This document shows, piece by piece, positions 33,713 to 42,259 of a stretch of DNA of 64,000 nucleotides (within the stretch, counting starts at the first letter, position 1; each line of letters opens with the position of its first letter). This stretch comes from Peptostreptococcaceae bacterium (GTDB taxonomy: Bacteria > Bacillota > Clostridia > Peptostreptococcales > Peptostreptococcaceae), in NCBI GenBank assembly GCA_902363255.1, contig CABIZO010000001.1, positions 558,001 to 622,000 of the forward strand. The letters are read 5' to 3'. The notes beneath the pieces were generated by a model that ran no database searches, was not told where the DNA came from, and worked only from the letters and a program-made list of their open reading frames with translations. The translations under genes and the position numbers were made by a program.

Positions 33713-35965
33713 TTGAAAACTTATCAAGAAATAGAAAAGCAAGGATATAACCTTATAATTAATCAAGGGGGACAAAATATTGCTTATTCGCCTAATTCAG
33801 GAGTGAAAATAATAGAAAAAGATGGATTTGCATTTAAAAACTTAAGCAAAAGTGGAAAGTTAGAAAAATATGAAGACTGGAGATTATCACCAGAAGAAAG
33901 AGCTAAAGATTTAGCTAGTAAATTAACAATAGAGCAAATCGCAGGTTTAATGTTATATAGCAGACATATTTCAGTTTCTACATCTGATAATCATTTTTCA
34001 AAAGCATTTGCTGGAACTTATAATGGAAAGTCACTAGAAGAAAGTGATGCTAAAGTTACTGACTTAACGGATCAACAGAAAGATTTTTTAGGAAAAGATA
34101 ATTTAAGACATGTATTACTAACAGTTGTTGATGATACAAAAACTGCTGTTACTTGGAATAATAATATTCAAGCCTATTCAGAAAAATTAGGTTTTGGTAT
34201 ACCTGTAAATATAAGTACTGACCCAAGACATGGAGCAAATTCAGATACTGAGTTTAATGCAGGGGCAGGTGGGGATATATCTAAATGGCCAGAAAACTTA
34301 GGATTAGCTGCAACTTTTGATAGTGAGTTAGTAAGAAGTTTTGGTAATATCGCAGCTAAAGAATATAGATGTTTAGGAATAGCAACTGCTTTATCACCAC
34401 AGATAGATATTGCAACAGAACCAAGATGGATGAGATTTGATGGAACTTTAGGTGAGGATCCTACTTTATCAAGAGATTTAGGAGAAGCATACTGCGATGG
34501 ATTCCAAACTTCTTATGGTGATAAAGAAATTAGTGATGGTTGGGGATATGACAGTGTAAATGCAATGGTTAAACATTGGCCAGGAGGAGGTAGCGGAGAA
34601 AGTGGACGTGATGCTCACTATGCTTATGGAAAATTTGCAGTATATCCAGGAAATAATTTTGATAATCACTTAATACCATTTACAGAAGGTGCTTTTAAGT
34701 TAAAAGGAAAAACTAAAAAAGCATCTGCAGTAATGCCATATTATACAATCTCTTATAACCAAGACAACAAATACAATGAAAATGTGGGAAATTCTTATAG
34801 TAAATATATAATAGGTGATTTATTAAGAAATGAATATAAATATGATGGAGTAGTGTGTACAGACTGGTCCATAACTGCAGATAATCATGTTATGGATGCT
34901 TTTATATCAGGTAAGTGTTGGGGTGTTGAAAAATTATCTGTAGATGAAAGACATTATAAAGCATTAATGGCAGGAGTGGATCAATTTGGCGGTAATAACG
35001 AAGTAGAACCAGTTCTTAATGCTTATAATATGGGTGTAAAAGAACATGGTGAAGAATTTATGAGAACTAAATTTGAAGAGTCTGCAGTAAGATTACTTCT
35101 TAATATGTTTAGAACAGGATTATTTGAAAATCCTTATGTAGATTTACAAGAAGCAGAAGTAATAGTAGGTAATCCTCAGTTTATGCAAGAAGGATATAAT
35201 GCACAGTTAAAATCTATAGTTATGTTAAAAAATAAAAATAAAGTTTTACCTATTAGGGAAAGAAAAAATGTGTATATTACAAATAGAATAATAAAAGAAA
35301 GTAAGGATTGGTTTGGCAATATTATACCAGGAAGAGAAGAAGAACCAGTAAGTAAATCTATAGTAGAAAAATATTTCAATGTGGTAGATAGTGCAGATAA
35401 AGCTGATTTTGCTATAGTATTTATAAAATCTCCAAACAGTGTTGGATATACAAAAGAAGATGGTTATCTGCCTATAAGTTTACAGTATAGACCATACACT
35501 GCAGTTCATTCAAGAGCTACAAGTATAGCAGGTGGTGATCCGTTAGAATCATCAACTAATAGGAGTTATTTAGGAAAAACAAATTACGTAAGCAATGAAA
35601 ATGATTTAGATATAATATTAGAAACTAAAAAGGCTATGGGGGATAAGCCTGTTATAGTATCATTAAATATGACTAACCCTACTATAGTTGGGGAATTTGA
35701 ATCTAAGGTAGATTCTATAATAGTGGATTTTGGTGTACAAACACAGGCTATAATGGAGATAATTAGTGGAAAAGTTTCTCCAAGTGGATTATTACCATTT
35801 AATATGCCATTAAATATGGAAACAGTAGAAAAACAATGTGAAGATGTACCTCATGATATGGAAGTATATGTAGATGAAGAAAATCATTCATATAGTTTTG
35901 CATATGGTATGAATTTTCATGGTGTAATAGATGATGAAAGAGTTAGAAAGTATAAAATAAAATAG
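33713..35965 (+). CDS. Glycoside hydrolase family 3, second enzyme
   Basis: A 750-residue GH3 protein without signal peptide. Starts at TTG 33713 after TGGAGG. The TIM-barrel domain (about 60-430) has DPRHGAN, TEPRWMRFDGTLGEDP, MVKHWPGGG (Lys-His pair) and nucleophile Asp384 in VCTDWS. The alpha/beta sandwich (about 470-700) ends with GLLPFNMP. It lacks the C-terminal fibronectin III domain seen in the GH3 enzyme at 3599, and the two are only distantly alike. It probably removes beta-glucosyl units from imported oligosaccharides. It lies behind the bgl operon but has its own leader. Confidence 0.88.
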   Translation: MKTYQEIEKQGYNLIINQGGQNIAYSPNSGVKIIEKDGFAFKNLSKSGKLEKYEDWRLSPEERAKDLASKLTIEQIAGLMLYSRHISVSTSDNHFSKAFAGTYNGKSLEESDAKVTDLTDQQKDFLGKDNLRHVLLTVVDDTKTAVTWNNNIQAYSEKLGFGIPVNISTDPRHGANSDTEFNAGAGGDISKWPENLGLAATFDSELVRSFGNIAAKEYRCLGIATALSPQIDIATEPRWMRFDGTLGEDPTLSRDLGEAYCDGFQTSYGDKEISDGWGYDSVNAMVKHWPGGGSGESGRDAHYAYGKFAVYPGNNFDNHLIPFTEGAFKLKGKTKKASAVMPYYTISYNQDNKYNENVGNSYSKYIIGDLLRNEYKYDGVVCTDWSITADNHVMDAFISGKCWGVEKLSVDERHYKALMAGVDQFGGNNEVEPVLNAYNMGVKEHGEEFMRTKFEESAVRLLLNMFRTGLFENPYVDLQEAEVIVGNPQFMQEGYNAQLKSIVMLKNKNKVLPIRERKNVYITNRIIKESKDWFGNIIPGREEEPVSKSIVEKYFNVVDSADKADFAIVFIKSPNSVGYTKEDGYLPISLQYRPYTAVHSRATSIAGGDPLESSTNRSYLGKTNYVSNENDLDIILETKKAMGDKPVIVSLNMTNPTIVGEFESKVDSIIVDFGVQTQAIMEIISGKVSPSGLLPFNMPLNMETVEKQCEDVPHDMEVYVDEENHSYSFAYGMNFHGVIDDERVRKYKIK

Positions 35966-35972
35966 ATAAATG

Positions 35973-36006
35973 AAATATGTACTATATGTACATATTTTAT
36001 TTATTT
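35973..36006 (+). terminator. Intrinsic terminator
   Basis: AAATATGTAC / GTACATATTT around TATAT, then a T-rich tract, after the second GH3 gene. Confidence 0.75.
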
Positions 36007-36091
36007 AAACACCTTATTTACTGATATTTTATAAAGTTTATACTAAAATAAAGAGAGTAAGTATAATTATACAATATTGGGGGATAAGAAA

Positions 36092-37636
36092 TTGAAATCA
36101 TTAAGTGAAAAGATTTATCTTCAATTAGAAAATCCTAGCGAAGATAATACTATAGGGGATAAAGATAGAATAATAGAAGCTTTAGAAAATAAATATAAAA
36201 ATATTATAATGCCTTATAAAGTAATTAAAAACTTATATCCAATGTGTCGTAATAGTAACTTTAAGATTACAGTGACTTTATTAAAAAGAGAGAATGACTG
36301 GGTTATTATAAAGGTAGAGCCAGGAGATACTAGAAATTGTCATTATGGATTAGCTGTTGATTTAGGGAGTACAACTATAATTATGCAACTAGTTGATTTA
36401 AATAATGGACAAGTATTAGGTGAAGAAAGTGTATTTAATAAACAGATAAAATATGGAGAGGATATTTTAACTAGGATTTTTTATACAAAACAATATAAAA
36501 ATGGCTTAGAAGAAATTCAAAAAAGTACGATAGAAAGTTTTAAAGAGTTAATTTTAAAATTAAAAGAAAAAACTAAAATAAATATAGAAGAGATTAGTAT
36601 TATGACTGTATCAGGTAACACTACAATGACACATTTTTTACTTGGAATTGATCCTTGGACAATATTTCAGTCTCCTTTTACACCTGTTTTTAATGAATGT
36701 GGATTTATAAATACTAATGATTTAGACTTGCCTATTAATGGATATATTTATTGCTTTCCATCTATAGCAAATTATTTTGGGGGAGATCTTGTAAGTGGCC
36801 TCTTGCATAGTGGTATTTATAAAAAAGATGAAATATGTGCATTTATGGATATAGGAACAAATGGAGAACTTGTTATAGGGAATAAGGATTTTTTAGTTGC
36901 AGCAGCCGGTGCAGCTGGCCCAGCTTTAGAAGGTGGGATTAGTAAATTTGGTATGAGGGCAAGTAGTGGTGCCATAGATAGTATAACAATTATAAATAAT
37001 AAAATTAAATATACAACAATTAATAATGAAAGACCTAAAGGAATTTGTGGTTCGGGTATAGTTGATTTAATATCAGAATTATTTTTAAATAAATGGATTG
37101 ATTTTTCAGGATGCTTAATACCAGAAAATTCAACTTCAATAATTAAATTAGAAGAAGAATATGCTGTAGAATATGTATCCAAAGATGATAGTGGGATCAA
37201 AGAAAGTCTTATTTTTACTCAAAATGATATAGATCAGTTTTTGAAAACTAAGTCTGCGGCTCATACAATGGTAGCTTATTTATTAGAAGAGATTGGTTTA
37301 AATATAAATGATTTAGATTATTTTTATATATCAGGAGCTTTTGGTACTCATTTGGATTTAAAATCAGCCGTTACAATAGGTATGTATCCAGATTTACCTA
37401 AAGAAAAGATGATTTGCCCGGGAAATACTTCATTAAAAGGAGCATATGCTTTACTTACAAATAGAGAACTATTAAAAGAAGTTAGAGATATAAGACAAAG
37501 AGTTCAATATTTACAACTTAGTAATGCTACAGATTTTCTAGGTAAGATGAGAGCTGCCAGCTTTATTCCTCATACTAATTTGGAATTATATCCTAGTGTA
37601 AAAGAAGAACTTATAAAAAAAGGCATATTAATATAG
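36092..37636 (+). CDS. ASKHA-domain protein (DUF4445), corrinoid-activator-like
   Basis: A 514-residue ATPase-fold protein related to RACo, the reductive activator of corrinoid methyltransferases. ASKHA motifs: AVDLGSTTIIMQLVDL (phosphate 1), SGNTTMTHFLLG, FMDIGTNGELVIGN (phosphate 2), AAGAAGPALEGG, CGSGIVDLISELF and YISGAFGTHLD. The N-terminal [2Fe-2S] ferredoxin domain of true RACo proteins is missing; only about 80 residues precede the ASKHA core and they have no Cys cluster. Start TTG 36092, with GGGGG 8 nt upstream. No corrinoid protein or methyltransferase is in the window, so the partner is unknown. Confidence 0.8.
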   Translation: MKSLSEKIYLQLENPSEDNTIGDKDRIIEALENKYKNIIMPYKVIKNLYPMCRNSNFKITVTLLKRENDWVIIKVEPGDTRNCHYGLAVDLGSTTIIMQLVDLNNGQVLGEESVFNKQIKYGEDILTRIFYTKQYKNGLEEIQKSTIESFKELILKLKEKTKINIEEISIMTVSGNTTMTHFLLGIDPWTIFQSPFTPVFNECGFINTNDLDLPINGYIYCFPSIANYFGGDLVSGLLHSGIYKKDEICAFMDIGTNGELVIGNKDFLVAAAGAAGPALEGGISKFGMRASSGAIDSITIINNKIKYTTINNERPKGICGSGIVDLISELFLNKWIDFSGCLIPENSTSIIKLEEEYAVEYVSKDDSGIKESLIFTQNDIDQFLKTKSAAHTMVAYLLEEIGLNINDLDYFYISGAFGTHLDLKSAVTIGMYPDLPKEKMICPGNTSLKGAYALLTNRELLKEVRDIRQRVQYLQLSNATDFLGKMRAASFIPHTNLELYPSVKEELIKKGILI

Positions 37637-37643
37637 AAATTTA

Positions 37644-37674
37644 TTGACTTGTACCTTACGTATACCAATATAAT
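37644..37674 (+). promoter_or_regulatory. MerR-type promoter with 19-bp spacer
   Basis: TTGACT (37644-37649) and a perfect TATAAT (37669-37674) are 19 bp apart, the overlong spacer typical of promoters activated by MerR-family DNA distortion. The spacer holds an imperfect dyad, GTACCTTACGTATAC. Confidence 0.72.
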
Positions 37675-37706
37675 CGTAGCAAATACTAAAATAAGGAGTG
37701 AATAAT

Positions 37707-38597
37707 GTGCAAATAAATGAAGTTATTCAACGAGTTGATTTAACGAAAAGAGCAATTAAATATTATGAGGAACAAGGTCTTTTATCAGTGCATAAAGATG
37801 AAAATGGTTATAGAAATTATACTGAGGAAGATGTAGCTATTTTAAAAGAGATTTGTGTATATAGGAAACTTGGAATTAGTATAAAGGATATTAAGATTTT
37901 ACTCGAAAAAAAAGATGAGCAATTATTAAATAATATATATAAAGAAAAAATTAATAAATTAGAAGAATATAAAAATGAAGCAGAATCATTAAAGAAGTTT
38001 ATTGATAATAATGATGTGGATGAAATATATGCAAATTTAGATTACGAAACAATAGGTAAGGCCATACAAGATATGATTCCAGGATTTTATGGATATTATT
38101 TTATGAACCATTTTATGCCATATTTACAAATGAAAATCGAGACAAAAGAACAAGAAGATGCATATAAAAGAATTATTGAATTTTGGGATAATGCAGAAAT
38201 TAAGATACCTTTGCTAATGAAATTTAACAGTTTTATTATGTATAAATTATTACCTAAACAAGATATAAGCAAAATAGCTGAAAAAATGGATTCAAAAACT
38301 AAGGAATTTATAAATATATCAGAAGAAGAATATGAGAAGTTAAAAGAACAAACGAGAAAAGGCGTAAAAATGAAAAATAGCATAATATTTAAATATCATC
38401 CTGCATTTATTTTACAAAGGAAACTTATGAAGCGTTTACAAGACAGTGGTTATAATGATATATTTATTCCAAATATGATTTTATTATCGCCTAAATATAA
38501 AGAATACCATGAAGCATTAACTAAGGTTAATAATCGTATTTGCAACGATCTAGGTCTGCATTATGATTCAAAATATAATTTAATTATGAAAAAATAG
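37707..38597 (+). CDS. MerR family transcriptional regulator
   Basis: MerR-type regulator of about 296 residues. The N-terminal winged helix begins INEVIQRVDLTKRAIKYYEEQGLL, followed by YRNYTEEDVAILKEICVYRKLGISIKDIKI, then a dimer helix (about 75-105). The C-terminal 190 residues have aromatic-rich helices (PGFYGYYFMNHFMPYL) and may form an effector pocket for a hydrophobic compound; I cannot name the subfamily. Start GTG 37707 at 8 nt from AAGGAG. It sits behind a 19-bp-spacer promoter, so it probably activates its own gene. No obvious target gene is co-transcribed. Confidence 0.87.
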   Translation: MQINEVIQRVDLTKRAIKYYEEQGLLSVHKDENGYRNYTEEDVAILKEICVYRKLGISIKDIKILLEKKDEQLLNNIYKEKINKLEEYKNEAESLKKFIDNNDVDEIYANLDYETIGKAIQDMIPGFYGYYFMNHFMPYLQMKIETKEQEDAYKRIIEFWDNAEIKIPLLMKFNSFIMYKLLPKQDISKIAEKMDSKTKEFINISEEEYEKLKEQTRKGVKMKNSIIFKYHPAFILQRKLMKRLQDSGYNDIFIPNMILLSPKYKEYHEALTKVNNRICNDLGLHYDSKYNLIMKK

Positions 38598-38602
38598 ATT
38601 AT

Positions 38603-38636
38603 AATAAAATAGGAGCAATTTGCTCCTATTTTATTA
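38603..38636 (+). terminator. Intrinsic terminator
   Basis: AAAATAGGAGCAA / TTGCTCCTATTTT after the merR-type gene. Confidence 0.85.
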
Positions 38637-38670
38637 TATAAAAAATGAAAAAATAAAATTTTGAAAATCA

Positions 38671-38694
38671 TGTAACAAAACTTGTTTTATCATC
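38671..38694 (+). promoter_or_regulatory. Candidate ECF-sigma promoter
   Basis: TGTAAC (38671-38676), 14 nt, CATC (38691-38694), resembling the AAC / CGTC plan of ECF promoters, 25 nt before the sigma gene. The spacing is a little short. Confidence 0.3.
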
Positions 38695-38718
38695 ACTAAT
38701 AATATGAAAGGAGGAGTT

Positions 38719-39216
38719 ATGTTAATTAAAAAAATATATGAAGAATATAAACAAGATGTTTTTGTGTACCTAGTAAGTTTAACCAATGATACCTCTCTTT
38801 CAGAAGATTTAGTGTCAGAAACTTTTTTAAGTGCCATTAAATCATTACATAGATTTAAGGGGGAATCTAGTATTAAAACATGGCTTTTTTCAATAGCTAG
38901 AAATAAATGGTATGAATATCTGAGAAAAGAAAAATCTACAACTTCAATAGATGATTTAGCATATCACTACATTATTAGTGAATCAGATTTAGAAGAAAAA
39001 GCAATACAAAGAGACATTTCAAATAAAATATTGTACTTACTAGATCAGGAACCAAAAAGAACAAAAGATATTGTATTAATGAGGATAGAAGGATATTCTT
39101 ATTTGGAAATATCGCAAAAATATGGAGTTTCAGAAAGTTCAGCTAGGGTTATTGACTATCGTGCTAAAAAGAAGATTAAAGATATTCTAACAAAGGAGGG
39201 AAGTTTGCATGAATAA
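38719..39216 (+). CDS. ECF-type RNA polymerase sigma factor
   Basis: A 165-residue sigma-70 family protein with regions 2 and 4 only. Region 2: YKQDVFVYLVSLTNDTSLSEDLVSETF and KTWLFSIARNKWYEYLRK (about 10-75). Region 4: DIVLMRIEGYSYLEISQKYGVSESSARVIDYRAKKKI split across about 117-155, a helix-turn-helix for the -35 box. Start ATG 38719 after AGGAGG; ATG 38704 precedes that SD. The zinc-finger anti-sigma gene overlaps its end by 8 nt, the usual pairing. Stress signal unknown. Confidence 0.92.
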   Translation: MLIKKIYEEYKQDVFVYLVSLTNDTSLSEDLVSETFLSAIKSLHRFKGESSIKTWLFSIARNKWYEYLRKEKSTTSIDDLAYHYIISESDLEEKAIQRDISNKILYLLDQEPKRTKDIVLMRIEGYSYLEISQKYGVSESSARVIDYRAKKKIKDILTKEGSLHE

Positions 39217-39766
39217 AATATCTTGTGATATTTGTATGGACTTGATGCCACTTGTTAAAGATAGTATTGCAAGTGAGGAGAGCTCTAGAGCTGTGATGCA
39301 GCATATTAATGAATGTAAAGATTGTAAAATATTATTTGATGAAATGGACGAAATAAGTAAAATTAAGAATGAAAGTATTAGAATGAATGATAAGAAAGTT
39401 ATTTCTAAAATAAAAAATCAACTTGTACTAGGTGCAATGATAATGGTTATTATAGGCTCATTTATAGGCGTGGGAATTTCAGAAAGTGAGTGGATGTTTT
39501 ATAACATAATTATTATGCCACTCATAGGAGGACTAGGATATTTTGCATTAAAACAAAAATTCTATATTGTTCCTATAGGTATATTTTTGCTTACTTACTT
39601 ATGGAATTTTATTAAATATATCATTGAAGTGCCAACAAATGGAATGGATTTAACTGCAATAATAACAGCTCCTTCAGCATGGGCGATTATATATTCTGGT
39701 TTATGTATTCTTGGGGTTATAATTGGATTTTTACTTTATATTGCATTTAAAAAGGAGAATGAATAA
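39209..39766 (+). CDS. Zinc-finger anti-sigma factor, membrane bound
   Basis: A 185-residue partner of the sigma factor encoded just upstream. The N-terminal zf-HC2 zinc-binding anti-sigma domain has Cys6/Cys9 and HINECKDC (HxxxCxxC) near residue 32. A short linker leads to four hydrophobic segments (about 74-92, 97-115, 118-135, 150-178). It should hold the sigma factor at the membrane until a signal arrives. Overlaps the sigma gene by 8 nt (SD AAAGGAGGG inside the sigma gene). Confidence 0.88.
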   Translation: MNKISCDICMDLMPLVKDSIASEESSRAVMQHINECKDCKILFDEMDEISKIKNESIRMNDKKVISKIKNQLVLGAMIMVIIGSFIGVGISESEWMFYNIIIMPLIGGLGYFALKQKFYIVPIGIFLLTYLWNFIKYIIEVPTNGMDLTAIITAPSAWAIIYSGLCILGVIIGFLLYIAFKKENE

Positions 39767-39767
39767 T

Positions 39768-40631
39768 ATGAAAAAGTCAGTGAAAATATTAGCGGGACTA
39801 ACGGCATTTGTTTTAATTGGTGGAATACTTTGGTTTGCTAATGGCCTTTTGGGAAATCCTATATCTAAAGCAATAGCAAATAATACAGCAAAAAAATATA
39901 TTGAAGAAAATTACTATGATATGAACCTTGAAGTTTCAGATGCATTTTACAGCTTTAAAAGTGGAAGTTATTATGTAGATGTAAAATCACCTACAAGTAA
40001 GGATACATATTTTTCAATAAGTATTTCATCTTTAGGAAAGATAGAGTATGACTCTTATGAAGATAATGTAATTAAAAAATTTAATACTTATATAAGATTG
40101 AATGAACTATACGATAAAAAGATACAATCGGTTTTTGACAATAATGAGTTTCCATATAAAAGTGATATTTCATATGGAGAGTTAAGAGAGATGCCTTCAA
40201 AAGACTTAGATAGCGAATATACTGAGTTTGGTCCAGCATATGGGCTGAATTTAAGTGAATTAGAACTTGATAAAGATTACAATATAAATAAAATAGGAAA
40301 AAAATCTGGTCACATAGTTTTTTATGCTCAAGATGAAGATATTAGCATAAAAAGAGCTAGTGAAATTTTACTTGATATAAAAAATATTTTAGATGAAAAG
40401 AATGTATCTTTCCATGCAATTGATTTTACTCTTGAAAAACCTCGTGAAGGAGAGCAAGTGAATCCTGAAGATAAATCCATTAGTATAGAACAGTTTTTGT
40501 ATAGTGATATTTATGAGAACGGAATTGAAAATCGTATGAAAAAAGCGATTGATAACTTACAAAAACATTATGAAGAACAAGATAAAATAAAAGAAAAGGA
40601 AATGAAATCGCTTAAAGAAGAGGAGAAATAA
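39768..40631 (+). CDS. Membrane-anchored protein in the ECF sigma operon (YfjL-like)
   Basis: A 287-residue protein with one N-terminal membrane segment (about 8-28) and the rest outside the cytoplasm. The segment after the membrane (LLGNPISKAIANNTAKKYIE) and the alpha+beta layout resemble YfjL-type proteins, which often accompany anti-sigma genes; this match is from memory and tentative. C-terminus is charged and coiled-coil like (about 260-287). Start ATG 39768 after AAGGAG; an in-frame ATG at 39723 is inside the anti-sigma gene and lacks an SD. Possibly a sensor or target of the sigma system. Confidence 0.68.
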   Translation: MKKSVKILAGLTAFVLIGGILWFANGLLGNPISKAIANNTAKKYIEENYYDMNLEVSDAFYSFKSGSYYVDVKSPTSKDTYFSISISSLGKIEYDSYEDNVIKKFNTYIRLNELYDKKIQSVFDNNEFPYKSDISYGELREMPSKDLDSEYTEFGPAYGLNLSELELDKDYNINKIGKKSGHIVFYAQDEDISIKRASEILLDIKNILDEKNVSFHAIDFTLEKPREGEQVNPEDKSISIEQFLYSDIYENGIENRMKKAIDNLQKHYEEQDKIKEKEMKSLKEEEK

Positions 40632-40632
40632 A

Positions 40633-41100
40633 TTGAAAGAAAATTATAGAGTAGGAATTATATCAGATACCCATGGATTATTAAGAGAAGAAGTAGTTAA
40701 TTATCTAAAAACATGTGATTATATAATTCATGGTGGAGATATTAATACAGAAAATACTTTGAATAATTTGAAAGAGATAGCACCTTTATATGTTGTTAGG
40801 GGGAATAATGATAAAGGTGAATGGTCGGAGAAATTACCGAAAGAGTTATATTTTAATATAGGAAATATAAAGTTTTATATGGTTCATAATAAAAAAGATA
40901 TTTCATCAAATTTAAAAGATATAAATGTAATTATATTTGGTCATTCTCATAAATATTTTTGTGAAAAAATAGAAAATATACTTTGGCTGAATCCAGGCAG
41001 CTGTGGCAAAAGGCGATTTAATTTGCCTATAAATCTAGTAATTATGACTATTGAAGATGATGATTATAGAATAGAAAAGATTGATATTATGTTTGACTAA
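40633..41100 (+). CDS. YfcE-family metallophosphoesterase
   Basis: A 155-residue calcineurin-like phosphoesterase. Metal-site motifs in order: GIISDTHG (residues 8-15), HGGDI (36-40), VRGNND (near 55), MVHN (near 82) and FGHSHK (near 102), then NPGSCGKRRF typical of the YfcE/MJ0936 group. Broad phosphodiesterase activity on small esters is expected; natural substrate unknown. TTG start, 1 nt after the previous stop, with AGAGGAG upstream, so it is coupled to the sigma operon, though it may simply be a neighbour. Confidence 0.88.
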   Translation: MKENYRVGIISDTHGLLREEVVNYLKTCDYIIHGGDINTENTLNNLKEIAPLYVVRGNNDKGEWSEKLPKELYFNIGNIKFYMVHNKKDISSNLKDINVIIFGHSHKYFCEKIENILWLNPGSCGKRRFNLPINLVIMTIEDDDYRIEKIDIMFD

Positions 41101-41138
41101 AAAACACCCTAATTATAGGAATTGGGGTGTTTTTTTAT
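41101..41138 (+). terminator. Intrinsic terminator of the ECF operon
   Basis: AAACACCCTAATT pairs with AATTGGGGTGTTT (one G-U), then T run. Confidence 0.87.
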
Positions 41139-41199
41139 AATAAAATTACAAATAATTATAAATTAATCCAAAAATTTTAATAAATTTACAAAATAAGTA

Positions 41200-41279
41200 T
41201 TGAAAACCACTTTCAATTAATGTATCATATAAGAAGAAATTGATAATCAATATCAAGTAAATATGAAAAACACTTTCAA
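41200..41279 (+). promoter_or_regulatory. Iron-importer promoter with three 17-bp dyads
   Basis: Dyads TTGAAA-ACCAC-TTTCAA (41200-41216), TTGATA-ATCAA-TATCAA (41240-41256) and ATGAAA-AACAC-TTTCAA (41263-41279) share a 6-5-6 plan. The first overlaps the -35 (TTGAAA, 17 bp from -10 TATCAT at 41223-41228). The middle one is Fur-box-like. The outer two share the GAAAA..CACTTTCAA core. Confidence 0.65.
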
Positions 41280-41305
41280 GGATAGAGGTAAAACGGGAGA
41301 AAAAT

Positions 41306-42259
41306 ATGAAAAAAAGGCATTTAATCATAATGTTAATTGGATTATCTCTAGTTTCTATTTTTTTAGGAGCTAAGAATATAAATATAATGGATGTTTTAAA
41401 TGGAAATAATGATGCTCTACATTTAATGGTAGTGAGTAGACTTCCAAGGTTAATTAGTATATTAATGGCTGGAAGTGCCATGAGTATTTGTGGATTAATA
41501 ATGCAACAAATAAGTCAAAATAAATTCGTTTCACCAACTACAGGAGCAACAATAGATTCAGCTCAGTTGGGAATAGTTATAGCAATGGTTTTAATACCGG
41601 GAGCAACTACAATGCAAAAAGCAGCTATAGCTTTTATATTTGCTTTAGCAGGGACTTTTATATTTATGACTTTCTTAAGAAATCTGAAGGTTAAAAATGT
41701 AATATTCGTACCATTAGTTGGTATAATGTTTGGAAATATAATAGGATCAATAACAACTTACATAGGATATGAATTTGATATAATGCAAAATGTAGGTGCT
41801 TGGATGCAAGGGAATTTCTCAATGATATTAAAAGGAAATTACGAGTTACTTTATTTAGCAATACCACTTATGGTTATAGCTTTTGTATTTGCTCATAAGT
41901 TTACTGTAGCAGGTATGGGAGAAGACTTTGCAACTAACTTAGGTCTTGATTATAAAAAAATAGTTAACATTGGACTTGTTATAGTTTCAATAGTTACCGT
42001 ATGTGTAGTAATAACAGCAGGACAAATTCCTTATATAGGATTAATAGTACCTAATATAGTTTCTATATATAAAGGAGATAATGTGCATGAAAATATATGG
42101 GATACAGCTTTATTTGGAGCGATATTCGTTTTAGTATGTGACATAGTTGCTAGAATAATAATTTACCCATATGAACTTTCTGTAGGACTTACAGTAGGGG
42201 TTATAGGAAGTGCAATATTCCTTTATCTAATATTAAGGAGGAAGTCATATGCAAGCTAA
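41306..42259 (+). CDS. yclN: Iron-siderophore ABC transporter permease (YclN-like)
   Basis: A 317-residue FecCD-type permease with nine or ten hydrophobic segments. Family marks: SRLPRLISILMAGSAMSICGLIMQQISQNKFVSPTTGATIDSAQLG in parts over residues 46-90 and AGQIPYIGLIVPNI near 240. Together with the next permease it forms the channel of a siderophore importer of the petrobactin/ferri-catecholate group. SD GGGAG. First gene of the operon behind the triple-dyad promoter; overlaps the next gene by 11 nt. Confidence 0.9.
   Translation: MKKRHLIIMLIGLSLVSIFLGAKNINIMDVLNGNNDALHLMVVSRLPRLISILMAGSAMSICGLIMQQISQNKFVSPTTGATIDSAQLGIVIAMVLIPGATTMQKAAIAFIFALAGTFIFMTFLRNLKVKNVIFVPLVGIMFGNIIGSITTYIGYEFDIMQNVGAWMQGNFSMILKGNYELLYLAIPLMVIAFVFAHKFTVAGMGEDFATNLGLDYKKIVNIGLVIVSIVTVCVVITAGQIPYIGLIVPNIVSIYKGDNVHENIWDTALFGAIFVLVCDIVARIIIYPYELSVGLTVGVIGSAIFLYLILRRKSYAS

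Noticed and set aside
41146..41481. A minus-strand ORF of 111 codons over the siderophore promoter
   Set aside because: It covers the promoter and the start of the permease gene, has no SD, and its sequence looks like the complement of membrane-coding DNA.
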